Assembly: GCF_000004825.1 (NCBI RefSeq) | Contig: NW_008805078.1 | Span: 834,069 to 898,068 of the forward strand | DNA: 64,000 bases | Reading direction: 5' to 3' | From: Heterostelium album PN500 | Taxonomy: Eukaryota > Evosea > Eumycetozoa > Acytosteliales > Acytosteliaceae | In this document: piece after piece, positions 47,045 to 57,166 of the stretch | Layout: every line of letters begins with the position of its first letter | Numbering within the stretch: position 1 is the first letter of the stretch | Translations under genes and position numbers: made by a program | Notes under the pieces: generated by a model | Told to the model about the DNA's origin: nothing | The model's database searches: none | Seen by the model: only the letters and a program-made list of their open reading frames with translations

Positions 47045-47424
47045 CTAAAAGATAAAAGTAATCATGGCGAATAGTAAAGTAAGCAAGCCGAATGGAGCCA
47101 ATGAGTTTGAACCATATCTGTAACAAGTGACTACGCTACTACTGAAACAGCCACCACAAGTTACATTAATAGGATAAAAAGAACCACCCTAAGAGGAATG
47201 AGGTGGTTCTTTTTAGCGCAATCAGAGATAGAATTATAAGTTGAACCAATGTGGATTTATTGTAGAAATACATATTCCAACTGGAATAGTGACACATCTC
47301 TTGGTTCCAAGACTACCTCACAATTGGTGATTATAACCGGCGCATATACCACACATAGTCATATGATCGGCTGCGTCAAGAGTTATAAAAGTAATAATTA
47401 GAATGATCAAAGAATTAGTTTCAT
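47045..47424 (-). pseudogene. Decayed copy a of the small Cys-rich GPI-type protein family
   Basis: In register with the downstream copies. It starts ATGAAACTAATT, reads TMCGICAG and KRCVTIPVGIC for exon 1, then GSTYNSISDC, VTCGGCFSSSVVTC and NSLAPFGLLTLLFAMITFIF, ending in TAG. Several stops interrupt the frame, and the intron with the start of exon 2 is missing by comparison with copies b-d. It also carries a hairpin (47175-47215) not found in the other copies. It cannot code a full protein. It is the outermost and oldest-looking member of the array. Confidence 0.75.
47175..47215. repeat. 14-bp perfect inverted repeat inside pseudogene copy a
   Basis: 47175-47188 (TAAAAAGAACCACC) pairs exactly with 47202-47215 around a 13-bp loop. 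It lies within the decayed copy and is absent from its paralogues, so it was gained after duplication. Confidence 0.8.
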
Positions 47425-48033
47425 TCTATGTATTTTATTCTAATTTAGATTTCCTTAAACAATTAATATTTCACCTTCTCATTTTAAAGATTGTTGGTTA
47501 TATATTGATCCACCATAAATTTACATTTTTTAATATTTGATTTTACAGTGATTTAAACCAAATTAAAAATATCAAGATTTTTTTTACTTTGAAATCTAGT
47601 TTTTCGGGTGTTTTGTTTTGGGTTTTGTAACCTCCAGATATTGTTTCCAATCTTAAAGGTTTATAAATTAATCTTTGGATTTCAAGAATATTATACATTC
47701 CATAAACAATTAAAAATTTGTAATTAAAAAATTATTTTTATTTATTGTAAATGTTATTCACTTTTTAAAAAAAAAATTCTTGAATCAACTTTTAAGTATT
47801 TAGTAAACTTTTGATTTTTCCTTTTCTGTTTTCCACAAGTGCAGTTTAGAAATCTATTCCTCTCATTTTTTTATTTTTGATACTCTTTTTTTCAATCAAG
47901 AAATTCAATTGAGTGCTTAAAAATAACAACAATCTCATTTAAAAGATTGAAAGTAAAATTTGATTGTGATAAATTTTAATATTTTATTTCTATTTATTTC
48001 CTAATAAATTATTAATATCTATATATTTACTCT
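47425..48033. other. Spacer between copies a and b
   Basis: AT-rich, no gene. It includes a motif like the conserved upstream block of copies b-d in weaker form (TTTCCTTAAACAATTAATATT-like, about 47450). Confidence 0.5.
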
Positions 48034-48504
48034 TTAAAAGGAAAGAGTAATAATGGCAAGTAAAGAAACCAAAACTAATGAAGCCAAGGGGTATGAGGCA
48101 TCATTGTTACAGGTGAATGAGGTACCATTATCACAACCTCCACAAGCCTCTAAAAACACAGTACCGTTGGTGTTTGTTTTGCAATCAGACAAAGAAGTAT
48201 AAACTCCACCATAGGCTGCTCCAGTTTCAAATGTAGTAATATTAAAGTAGTATGGCATTGGTTTACCTGAACAAATATCGTTGAAAGTACTATTTAAAAT
48301 ATTATTAGTAGATTCATAGTTTTGCTGTAGGCGTAGAAATACTTACTGACATGTTCCCATTGGAACATTGACACATTTCATCGATCCAGGACTCTTACAT
48401 GGTAGGTGTTCTGAACCAGAGCATACATCACAAAAAGTGATACTTTCAGCGGCGGCAAGAGCTACAAAGGCAAAAAATAAGATAATTGAAGTAATAATTT
48501 TCAT
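48034..48504 (-). CDS. Small secreted Cys-rich protein with GPI-type tail, copy b
   Basis: Two exons, 48351-48504 and 48034-48266, spliced at GTCAGT (128 aa). The donor within TGT is chosen because it restores Cys and avoids a stop: GTC then KPMPYYF. A signal peptide (MKIITSIILFFAFVALAAA) is followed by nine cysteines: FCDVCSGSEHLPC, KCVNVPMGTC, SLSDC, EACGGC and FTC. The C-terminal end (LASLVLVSLLAIITLSF) is hydrophobic after small residues, typical of a GPI-anchor signal. I do not recognise the family; small GPI-anchored proteins such as ponticulins have the same architecture. It belongs to a four-member tandem array and is about 85 percent or less like copies c and d by eye, so it is the more diverged intact copy. 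Confidence 0.72.
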
Positions 48505-48836
48505 TCTATTTTTTATATTTATTTTTTTTATATTTTACAATCCATACGATTCAACTTCCTTAAATATTAATCTATCCTAGGATCCAGAGACCCATTGGTT
48601 TTAATCGGCTTTTAAAAATAGTATTAATATATTAGCATTTCCCATTTTGTCATTGATTTGAGTACTGATCTACCTTCACACGATACAAATTTTAAGATAT
48701 TCAGAAAATTTAAAAAATATCAAGATTTTAGCTTAATTTTTAAGACACCTTGCATGCAATATGCAATTCAATAAAATTTTCTTGGATTTCAAGGTGATGG
48801 TTGCAAAAAAACAAAATTTTAAAAACTCATAATAAT
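48505..48836. other. Spacer between copy b and the Harbinger element
   Basis: Holds the conserved upstream block of copy b (48546-48569) and plain AT-rich DNA. No gene. Confidence 0.55.
48546..48569 (-). promoter_or_regulatory. Conserved upstream block of copy b
   Basis: A 24-bp block about 42 bp before the start codon. It is identical or nearly identical to 52412-52435 and 54759-54782, upstream of copies c and d. The flanks of copy b outside it have diverged, so it is a candidate shared promoter or cap-site element. Function is inferred. Confidence 0.45.
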
Positions 48837-51085
48837 GGGCACAAAAAATGTCGACGGTATCAACAATATCAACTAATTTTTTTTTTGAATTTTTTTGCAC
48901 ATAATTTATATGATGAAAAATAATCAAATAAATACAAATAAATTAAAAAAAATAATAATAAAATAATAATAATATTTTTATTCATTCATCTTAAGTCCTC
49001 TACATATAAATTGATTAATAAGCCAATACAACACCAAATTTTATGATGTTCATCCAATATTTCGTTGAAATTGTCAATTTTGCTTCTGAAATTCATGGTA
49101 GCAATTGCCCATTTCTTAATATGAGCAAAGACATTCTCTATTATGATTCTAACAGATTTAAATCTATTGTCTGCTTCCTTCCTTTCATCATCCTCTCCAT
49201 CTTTTCTATCCTCTCTGTCGATAACAATAAAACGTTTGTACAAAATATGGGAACCTTGAAAACCTTTGTCACCCATTATGTACTCAAACGAATCGTCAAA
49301 TTTATTTAAAAATGGTCCTACTTCATACATCATACCTTGATCATTTCTTGATCCGGGCCTAGTATGTGACATATATTGGATCTTTCCATTAGGAGAACAA
49401 AACACTAGTTTGTTGACTGATGAAAACCCTTTTTTTCCACTATAATAACATATTTTGAGATCAGAGTTCAACGGTACAACTACCCTTTGTTCAGATCCGT
49501 CCACAACTGAAGTCACTAAGCATGAATCACCATAATAATCTTTATAAATGGCACTTGATTTCTTTCTTTGTTGATCATCTGAATAAAATTGGAAAGATTC
49601 TTGAGACAATGGAAACATGAGATCTATTATTTGCTTGGTATATCTTTGTTGAGATCTTCTGGATATTTAGAAAATCACTTGTGTCACTATATGTTTCGGG
49701 TAATGCTTAAACCAAAACAAGGTAATAAAAAGCTTTCCTTTTAAAGAGTATTTACCTTTTCTGGTTATTTTTGAATGACTACGTTCTTTGATCTTGAGAA
49801 AAAGATCATTAAAATCATTCTTATTTAAGCCAATGAATAGTTTAATATCTTCATCACAATATTCTTTCAATAGACTATTTACAACTTAAAGATATAAAAA
49901 GGTTATTTTTATTAGTTATTATTTTTTAGCTTTAGAGGTTGTAGCTCTTTTTTTTTTAGGTTTATTCTTACTTGAATCTTGTTCGGATGCATCCTCTTCA
50001 TTTGTTTCTTCCCTAACTGATGAGTTAGAGGTAGTTGTGGTAGTTGTGGTAGTTGTAGGAGAGCTATCGGGGTTTAAAGTTTCAAGACCTTTGAATAATT
50101 TTTCTTTTGATTGAATCTTTTCTCTCCAATTCTTTACACTAATATTTGAAACATAGGCAATCAAGTGGCCAAAACAACAAAAATAGGAAAATGAATCTGT
50201 TGTTTGTGGCAATCCGGTTGCTTTAATTCCTATTCTAGTGGTACATTTCTCGCCACATTGATCACATTTACTTGTAGAGCCTTTTTCCAAATTTAGGACA
50301 CTATCTTTAGCATTATCTTGATGACTTTTAATACCAAGTTGTCTTCTAATAAGTTGAATACTTTCATAGTCGGTAAAATGAGTGCACTTGCATATAATAA
50401 CGCACTTTTCTCCATTAACAACCTGAAACCTTTGACCTCCCCTAGTTGGATTGAGACAACGTATTTGACTAGATAATGAATTTGGAATAGATAAGGTTTG
50501 TGCAAGGAAACATGCGGAGTCATCCTCTACTATGTCTGCATCTATCGTATTAGATCCAAATTCAACTTTAGGTTCATCTATTTCTCTATTTCTCTGGTTT
50601 AACCTTGATAGGTTGAGCATATGAATCATAAAATGAAGTTGATGATGAACTGAGTAAAGTTGGTGAGTTTAATAAAGATTGTGGTGAACTTAATGAGATA
50701 GATTGGCTGAGTGTATTATCGTGAAGTTGATTAATCTTTCTTTTTTTTTTTTCTAACTGTGTTGTTAAACTATTGACTTTATCTTCCATTGACCTGAATT
50801 GTTTAGACATGTCCAAAAGTGATTTTACATCAGCAAGCTCTCCCAAACCAAAGTATTTCATTATCTTGGGAATACACTCCTCGATTCCATGACTTTGAAA
50901 TTCCTGAACAGAAGAAAGTTGTTTATTACATAAACGACATGTAACAGAAAAGCTAATATCCATCGTATTAAATTTTTGTATTAATTTATTTATTTATTTA
51001 TTGAGCTGTTCCCACATAAATTTTAAAAAAAATAGAAGAAAAAAATTTGTTGACAGTGTCAACATTGTCGACATTTTTTGTGCCC
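48837..51085. mobile_element. Harbinger-type DNA transposon with terminal inverted repeats
   Basis: The ends match as inverted repeats: GGGCACAAAAAATGTCGAC at 48837-48855 and its exact complement at 51067-51085. The similarity extends to about 37 bp at 11 of the next 18 positions. The unit is about 2.25 kb and contains one minus-strand transposase gene. Flanks read ATAATAAT on the left and ATTATTAT on the right, so the target duplication (AT, or longer) is ambiguous. It is inserted between copies b and c of the Cys-rich gene array. A GGG start is usual for PIF/Harbinger ends. Good ends plus a nearly complete reading frame point to a fairly young insertion. Confidence 0.85.
48986..50963 (-). 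pseudogene. Harbinger (DDE_Tnp_4-like) transposase with N-terminal zinc finger, nearly intact
   Basis: Read from 50963 down, the frame opens MDISFSVTCRLCNKQLSS with a C2HC-like finger (CxxC, H, C), then a coiled coil and a Ser-rich stretch. After one frame change near 50586-50629 it continues NREIDEPKVEFGSN, FCCFGHLIAY. A GTAAGA donor at 49971 and an acceptor at 49885 join DASEQDS to VNSLLKEYCDEDIKLF and a helix-turn-helix region (KYSLKGKLFITLFWF). One in-frame TAA at 49667 lies inside that region. The catalytic domain follows: SVVDGSEQ (first Asp), KKGFSSVNKLVF, GSRNDQGMM, IMGDKGFQG (second Asp) and IIENVFAHIKKW (Glu). So the catalytic triad is intact and only two breaks are seen. The change near 50600 could instead be an unrecognised intron. 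Confidence 0.72.
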
Positions 51086-51464
51086 ATTATTATCATTTAA
51101 ATTTGAATTTTTGAAATGATTATTTTATAAATTGGAGCCACAAGGTGTTATATAATCAGAAACCACATAAATCAGAAGTCTATAACATATTTATATATGT
51201 TTACTTCAATAAATAGAGAGTTAATATCACCGTTGCACACATGAGGTCCATATTTATATTAAATATTGAAATATCACGTGCATTCACGATATATATAGTT
51301 TATATAACATTTACAAAAGCTACCTTAAAGTTTGAGTTATGTATAGTTATTTATGTACTATATATATATCGAGCAACGAGTTATCTATATACAACAGGTT
51401 ATGTAAGTATAAAAGATACAGGTATGGTGAGTATTTCATCCATGTGGGAATTCAGCATGAATTA

Positions 51465-51516
51465 GAAAACATGTCTCATTTATATGGGGCAAAATATATA
51501 AATGAGACATGTTTTC
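51465..51516. repeat. 21-bp perfect hairpin
   Basis: 51465-51485 is the exact reverse complement of 51496-51516, with a 10-bp loop. The stem is mixed sequence (it includes ACATGTCTCATT), not a simple AT run. It could be a small foldback element or a hairpin RNA. Confidence 0.85.
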
Positions 51517-51636
51517 CACGGAAACAGTTGTCTGGTCTGCTAACATGCGTAGCCAATAGTGATCATCAAATGAAGGACTAATGTTCAGACATTCTAATCG
51601 AATTTGGCTCCAAAAAATTGGTAGATACACTATCAA

Positions 51637-51684
51637 AAAAAAGGTGATCTGTGGCTGTTAACAGTTTCTTGAATCACCTTTTTT
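51637..51684. repeat. 12-bp inverted repeat with inner palindrome
   Basis: AAAAAAGGTGAT at 51637-51648 pairs with ATCACCTTTTTT at 51673-51684. The 24-bp loop contains CTGTTAACAG, itself a palindrome. It is 120 bp from the 21-bp hairpin. Confidence 0.7.
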
Positions 51685-51872
51685 GGCAACATCACGTCTA
51701 GTGAACCAGTCCCAGGTAGATTTTCATATATTAGATGAACTAGATGATTTTCATTTCACCATTGTTTATTTTAAACTATTTGCTCGACCAATTTTTTTTC
51801 TATTTTTTGTAGTATTTTTTATTTATTTTCTATATTTTCCTAATTAAAATTATTGATATTTAAATTTAATAA

Positions 51873-52354
51873 TTAAAAGACAAGGGCAATCAAGGCGAAT
51901 AAAGAAACCAAGCCGAATGAAGCCAGTGAGTAAGAACTATTACCTTCGTTACAGGTGAGTGTGGTACCTTTTTGACAATCACCACAAGTCTCTGCAAGGG
52001 GTGAAGCATTGATATTAGATGAACAAGAAGCCATAGAATGATAAACATATCCAAGAGCAACACCGGTGTCAATTGAACGAATGAAATAGGTATATGGCAT
52101 TGGCTGACCTGTACAAATATTCTTTGAAATTACTTGATAGAATTTTAAAAAATTCTTAGCTAAAGCTGATTTTGGATTCAGGGTTGATATACTTACTAAC
52201 ATGTTCCAAGTGGAACATTGACACATTTCTTCGATCCACCACTACCACATTGTAGGAGTCCTGAACCAGAGCATACACCACAAAGTGTGACACTGTCAGC
52301 GGCGGCAAGAGCTACAAAAGCAAAAATTAAGATAATTGAAGTAATAATTCTAAT
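51873..52354 (-). pseudogene. Cys-rich GPI-type family copy c, start codon lost
   Basis: The frame is otherwise whole: exons 52201-52354 and 51873-52108, spliced at GTTAGT exactly as in copy d. All nine cysteines, the signal-like hydrophobic stretch (ITSIILIFAFVALAAA) and the GPI-type end (LASFGLVSLFALIALVF) are present. The first codon is ATT at 52354 where copies b and d have ATG. An in-frame stop three codons upstream rules out an earlier start, and the next in-frame Met is in exon 2 (PMPYTYF). So this copy makes the full protein only if ATT can initiate. It is very similar to copy d along gene, intron and flanks, so the loss is recent. Confidence 0.75.
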
Positions 52355-54224
52355 TATATTTTAGATATACATATATATTATTTTTAGAGTTATAAAAATT
52401 ATACAAACCAAACGATTCAACTTCCATAAATATTATTTGAATCCTAGCATCCAAAGAACCAAGGATTTTATTAAAATCACCTTTTTAATAATAATAGTAT
52501 TATTTAATTACACCTTTTGCATTTTTAAGATTAGGTGCTTATATATTTTGATGATGGTCTATCAACCTAAGCACGATACAAATTTTTGTTAGATTTTAGA
52601 AAATTACTCTTCAATTATCTTTAAATTTCAAGCTGATTGTACACTGTTTATTAATTTTGAAGAATTGTTGATTCGATTTTAACTCTCAAAGAGATTATTA
52701 TTAAAATCATAAAATAAAATATCAAACCATGTTTGATTTTATTAAAAATTAGTTAAATTGAAAGCATTTTTATAGTAGATTTAGAATATCGAGTTTGTTT
52801 AATTCTTTAAAAAAATTTGGAATAGAGATCTTCAACCAAAAATTGGTGTTCAATTGTAATATGTGAAATTTTTTGAGAAATTTAATGATTAAAAATTGCT
52901 GAATAAATATTTAACAAGGCCCCTACTGATTAAATAAAGAACATACATCGAATAGAGTTAAATGTATATCTGAATTTTATATATTTTAGGATGACATCTA
53001 TTTACAGAATTACATATTGAATAGAGTTTCAAATTCCATCATCTTTGTAAGTTATTTTGCTTTAGTTGAACGGAAACTAACTTAATTGATATCAAAATAG
53101 TAGATCCAAACATGAGCCTCTATATTCGAATAATGAATTCCATTTGGATTCTAATACATCACGTGTAGTAGTGTTGTGGATCATAAATATAGAAACACAC
53201 CTTAAGTAAGGTTTGATAAAAGGATAATTCGTCTTAGTGTAACTCAAATCTACTATGAATAACCATATTGTAAAACTTATTAACATATATCCAATTTTTA
53301 TAGATTGCAGCAGGTTCAAAGATAGATACTGGCAAATCAATTTCCAGTGCAAGTCAAATACAGACATTTGTTCTCTATCCTACAGTAACAAATGAACAAA
53401 CAACTTGCAATCAACTTTAGTAGAAATCGATTTTTTAAATGAAATAGAATTATATAATTTTTAGAAAAAACAAGTTTCACTGATGAACAATGTATGATTG
53501 ATTTATTAAATTACAATATAAAATTTTTTTTGTTAATTTATTTCAACTTTGCACCTTTTATGTCAAAAAAAAAAAAAGTCTTCTTGAAATCCAAAGATAA
53601 ATTTATTTTGGTAAGTACCAACACCAAGAGTATTCCCCTTTTGATCTTAATTTTTACAATTAAAAACAAATACATTACGAGTGAAAATGTACTTGTTTTT
53701 AGTGCAGCCAAAAATTTTTATTTTGTAAGGAGAGATGACCTACCATACAATAATCTCAAGATCAATATAGGGTGGAAATGGCTAAGGTAAAAATTTTGTT
53801 TTTTTTTCTCACTTAGGTACATTTTCACTTGTTAAATATTTAAATTTCTTTTTATCAAAAACAATTTGTTCTTCTTTAAAAGAAATTCAATAATTTCTTC
53901 ATTTCTAATTATTATAATAAGGGAAATCTATTTCTTGTGAATCCATATTTTGATTCTCGTTTTTAAATTTATCAGTTGAAAAGAGTAAATTATTAATGGT
54001 GTTATTTGGGCAAAATAGACACACTGAATAATAAACTAACAACTACCTTAACGAGAAACATAGATATTAGTTGAAACTACAATATTCATTAATTTATAAA
54101 TAAATTTATTTATTTATAAAAAATAAAAAACTTTAAAAATGACATTGTTTGATGGTGATAAATTTAGAATTTTATTTTCTATATATTTCAAAAATAAAAT
54201 TATTGATATTTATAAATTTAATCA
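52355..54224. other. Spacer between copies c and d
   Basis: 1.9 kb. The first about 230 bp (including the conserved block 52412-52435) match the 5' flank of copy d. The rest is AT-rich. Two open frames (53092-53367 minus, 53494-53790 plus) have no recognisable features. A 12-bp inverted pair (53681-53692 and 53817-53828) brackets 124 bp. Confidence 0.5.
52412..52435 (-). promoter_or_regulatory. Conserved upstream block of copy c
   Basis: Matches the blocks at 48546-48569 and 54759-54782, with one difference (A for T). It lies about 58 bp before the lost start codon. Confidence 0.45.
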
Positions 54225-54708
54225 TTAAAAGACGAGAGCAATCAAGGCGAATAAGGAAATCAAACCGAATGAAGCCAATGAGTAAGAACCATTACCATCG
54301 TTACAGGTGAGTGTGGTACCTTGTTGACAATCTCCACAAGACTCCGCAAGTGGTGAGGCGTTGATCTGGGAGGAACAATCAGACATAGAAGTATAAACCG
54401 ATCCAAGAGCATAACCAGTGTCAATTGAACTAATGTAATAGGTGTATGGCATTGGCAGACCTGTACAAATATCATTGAAATTACTTTAAAGAGTGAAAAT
54501 ATATTTTTAGTAGAAGCTTTTTGGTATTGGATTCGGGTATAAATACTTACTAACATCTTCCAACAGGAACATTAACACATTTCTTTGATCCACCACTACC
54601 ACATTGAAGGAGTCCTGAACCAGAGCATACACCACAAAGTGTGACACTATCAGCGGCGACAAGGGCGACAAAAGCAAAAATTAAGATAATTGAAGTAATA
54701 ATTCTCAT
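54225..54708 (-). CDS. Small secreted Cys-rich protein with GPI-type tail, copy d
   Basis: Exons 54555-54708 and 54225-54460 join at a GTTAGT donor within the Cys codon (129 aa). Splicing yields VPVGRC then LPMPYTYYISSIDTGYALG. The signal peptide is MRIITSIILIFAFVALVAA. Nine cysteines follow: LCGVCSGSGLLQC, KKCVNVPVGRC, SMSDC, ESCGDC and LTC. Two possible N-glycosylation sites (NAS, NGS) lie before the hydrophobic GPI-type end (LASFGLISLFALIALVF). Predicted cell-surface protein. The family is not one I can name; it may be dictyostelid-specific and somewhat like ponticulins in layout. The upstream conserved block is at 54759-54782. This is the best intact copy of the array. Confidence 0.75.
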
Positions 54709-55573
54709 TCTATTTATTTTATATATATATATATTATTTTTAGAGTTATAAAATCCAAACGATTCAACTTCCTTAAATATTATTAGAATCCTAGCATCCA
54801 AAGAACCAAGGATTTGATTAAAATCACCTTTTTTTAATAATAGTAATATTTAATTACAACTTTTGCATTTTTTTAGGATTTATTGGCTTTATTTTGATGA
54901 TGGTCTAATCAACCTAAGAACGATACAAATTTGTGATGGATATTAGTAAATTACTCTTCAGTACAGTGATTTAAACCATTTTAAAAAATATCCTGATAGA
55001 AATTTTCACCTTGCATAATTTCGCCAATCCCTCAAACAATTTAAAAATAAAATTATCTTTGGATTTTGAGAGTGGAACGGGTGATCTTAAAACTAAATCC
55101 TAATTTGTTTCAAATTTTAATAAAAATAAAATTAAAACAAATATCTTTTAAAGATATTTATTATCAATTTTTTTCTTTTTTTTATTTTAGGAAAAACAAA
55201 AGTTTGTAGATTTAAATCAGATGATTATTGAAGAGGGAAGTGTTTTGTGATTCTTTTTATTATGTGGCCAGAGGTTGTTGTTCAATGAGTTTGTAGGAAG
55301 TTAAGGTGGACAAGATTTTAGAGGTCTTGATCATGAAATAAACTATTGTTTTAGTTATATATATTTTTGTTTTTAAATTAAAGATCAGTTAATAATAAAA
55401 GTAATAAATTGTTTTTTTTTTATAATTCATTTCAAGCATTTTATTTAAACATATGATTTATTGGGAGTTTTAGATATTCTGGTTTTTTGTGAGAGTACAG
55501 ACATTTGATTGATTTTAGTTGTTTTAATTTTGATTTCTTTTTTTTTTCTTCTATCCATGAAAATGATCAAGGA
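54709..55573. other. Region between copy d and UDP-glucose pyrophosphorylase
   Basis: The first about 230 bp are the 5' flank shared with copy c. The rest, to the 3' end of the pyrophosphorylase gene, is AT-rich with T runs and has no gene. Confidence 0.55.
54759..54782 (-). promoter_or_regulatory. Conserved upstream block of copy d
   Basis: The same 24-bp block as upstream of copies b and c, about 51 bp before the start. Candidate shared promoter element; function is inferred. Confidence 0.45.
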
Positions 55574-57166
55574 TTATTGATCAAGTATACGTAGATTACC
55601 AGAAACCACCTTATTTTCAAATTCCGAACCTTCGGGAATGTCAATTCTTGATCCATGATTGGCGACAACAATTACAGTACCCTTGAGTACAATTCCTGGA
55701 CCAAAGGTTACGTCACCACTGACTGTGAGTTGGTCGAGCTCCAAGATATCTGGAATACCTTTGATTCTAGCTTGATAGTCTGATACCTTCTTAAAGTTAT
55801 CACCGAGCTTCACTAATGGTACAGATGTAAATGGACGATTCTTGTTCATGACCAACATTCCATTCTCCAGTGAGTAGAGGTTGGATTGAACAATAAAGAG
55901 GTCAGAGGTTGACTTGACCGGTAAAAATCTGGTACGTGGAACATTGACACCACGAGCGTTGTTGAAAAATTGGATGGCGGCACCAGCGGCAATCTCAAGT
56001 TGGAGGATCGATTTGCCGTCGGCAACCTTTGGATTGATGATAATGTCCATGTCGTCCAAGAGGTTCTCCTTTAGTACACGATCGATAGCTTTCAAATTGA
56101 CCCAGATGTTGTTGGTGTTGAAGATCTTGAACTTCTTGATCGATTTGAACTCCTCGACCTTGGACGATGGTACTTGTGCGATCTCTAGAAGCTTGGCTTT
56201 ACCTTCGTACTCGATAAGAGTACCACCCTTTACGTCTGCTCTTGTTTTATTGGTTACCTCCATAACATACTCGCAGTTGGTCGACTCCATCATATTGAGA
56301 ATATTAAAGTCGACAACAGCACCGAGATTATCAACGTTCGAAATAAATAAATACTCTTTGCCCTCGTTGATCAAAGTCTCGAGGAGTCCAGAGTTTTGTA
56401 GGGCAAAGAAGACATCACCATGTCCAGGTGGATAGTAGGCAGAGTCATCACCAAACATCTTTTCTGGCACTGGCATGAGATTGTCTTTCAGAATTCTTGG
56501 GAAACGACTTTGGTTGAAAGAGTGAATCTTTACATCTGAATATTTATACTTTTGAATGATCTTTCCAGTTTCATGATGAGTGTTGAATGAATTCATCAAA
56601 ACCAAAGGTACTCTAATATTATAATGTTCATTCATTTCCTAAAATGTGTTAGAAATAAAAGAAAATAAATAGTTGATTAATATATAAATATACATTGATT
56701 TCAATATGATTTCTCTTACTTTAATTTGTTGAACTGTTAAATCCAAGAAAGTCTTGTCACCTCTAACTTCGATTGCAGACTTTGGGCCGGTGCAACCCAT
56801 GGTTGTTCCAAGTCCACCATTCAATTTCAAGACTGCAAGCTTACCAGCGAGATCCGAACGACGCTCATGAGAACATGCAGGCAACTCTTTGTAGTTCAAG
56901 ACCATCTCGGTTGGAGGTGGTTTGATCTTTTCCCACTCGATGACCTTCTTTCTGTTCTTGAGGAATCTAGTAAACAATTTAGTGATGGCAGGAATCTCCT
57001 TTGTGATAAACTCCTTCTTGACAGCTTCATTTGGAGCGGTGGCAGCAATCAACTCCAAACGCTTCACAAAGTTGTCCTCAGTGGCCAAATCGGAGGATCG
57101 CAATCCAAACGATTGGAGTTGAGGTGATTGAGGTAATGGACTTTGAATATGATCTGGTTTCATCAT
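55574..57166 (-). CDS. ugpB: UDP-glucose pyrophosphorylase (UTP--glucose-1-phosphate uridylyltransferase)
   Basis: Makes UDP-glucose for glycogen, trehalose, cellulose and glycosylation. Exons 56720-57166 and 55574-56638 join in phase (503 aa, family length). The nucleotide-binding loop is KLNGGLGTTMGCTGPKSAIEV (in part, about residue 113). Further blocks: VPLVLMNSFNTHHET, PPGHGDVFFALQNSGLL, EYLFISNVDNLGAVVDF, CEYVMEVTNKTRADVKGGTL (in part), FNTNNIWVNLKAIDRVL, QLEIAAGAAIQFF, VPRTRFLPVKSTSDLF and the beta-helix end SGDVTFGPGIVLKGTVIVV. The catalytic Lys of KSTSDL and that of GKLAVLKLNGG are present. Dictyostelium has two such enzymes; the developmental one (UDPGP1/ugpB) is about this size, but which of the two this is remains uncertain. 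The start could be the second Met. Confidence 0.93.

Larger units (their letters stand above)
51086..51872. other. Spacer between the Harbinger element and copy c
   Basis: AT-rich DNA with two inverted repeats listed separately. Short open frames at 51241-51581 and 51436-51636 overlap the hairpin and look fortuitous. Confidence 0.5.

Noticed and set aside
53092-53790. Two open frames (minus and plus) in the spacer between copies c and d
   Set aside because: Both are AT-driven, without motifs, and not joined to other exons.
53681-53828. 12-bp inverted pair bracketing 124 bp, as a possible MITE
   Set aside because: Too short and AT-rich to be distinguished from chance; no target duplication seen.
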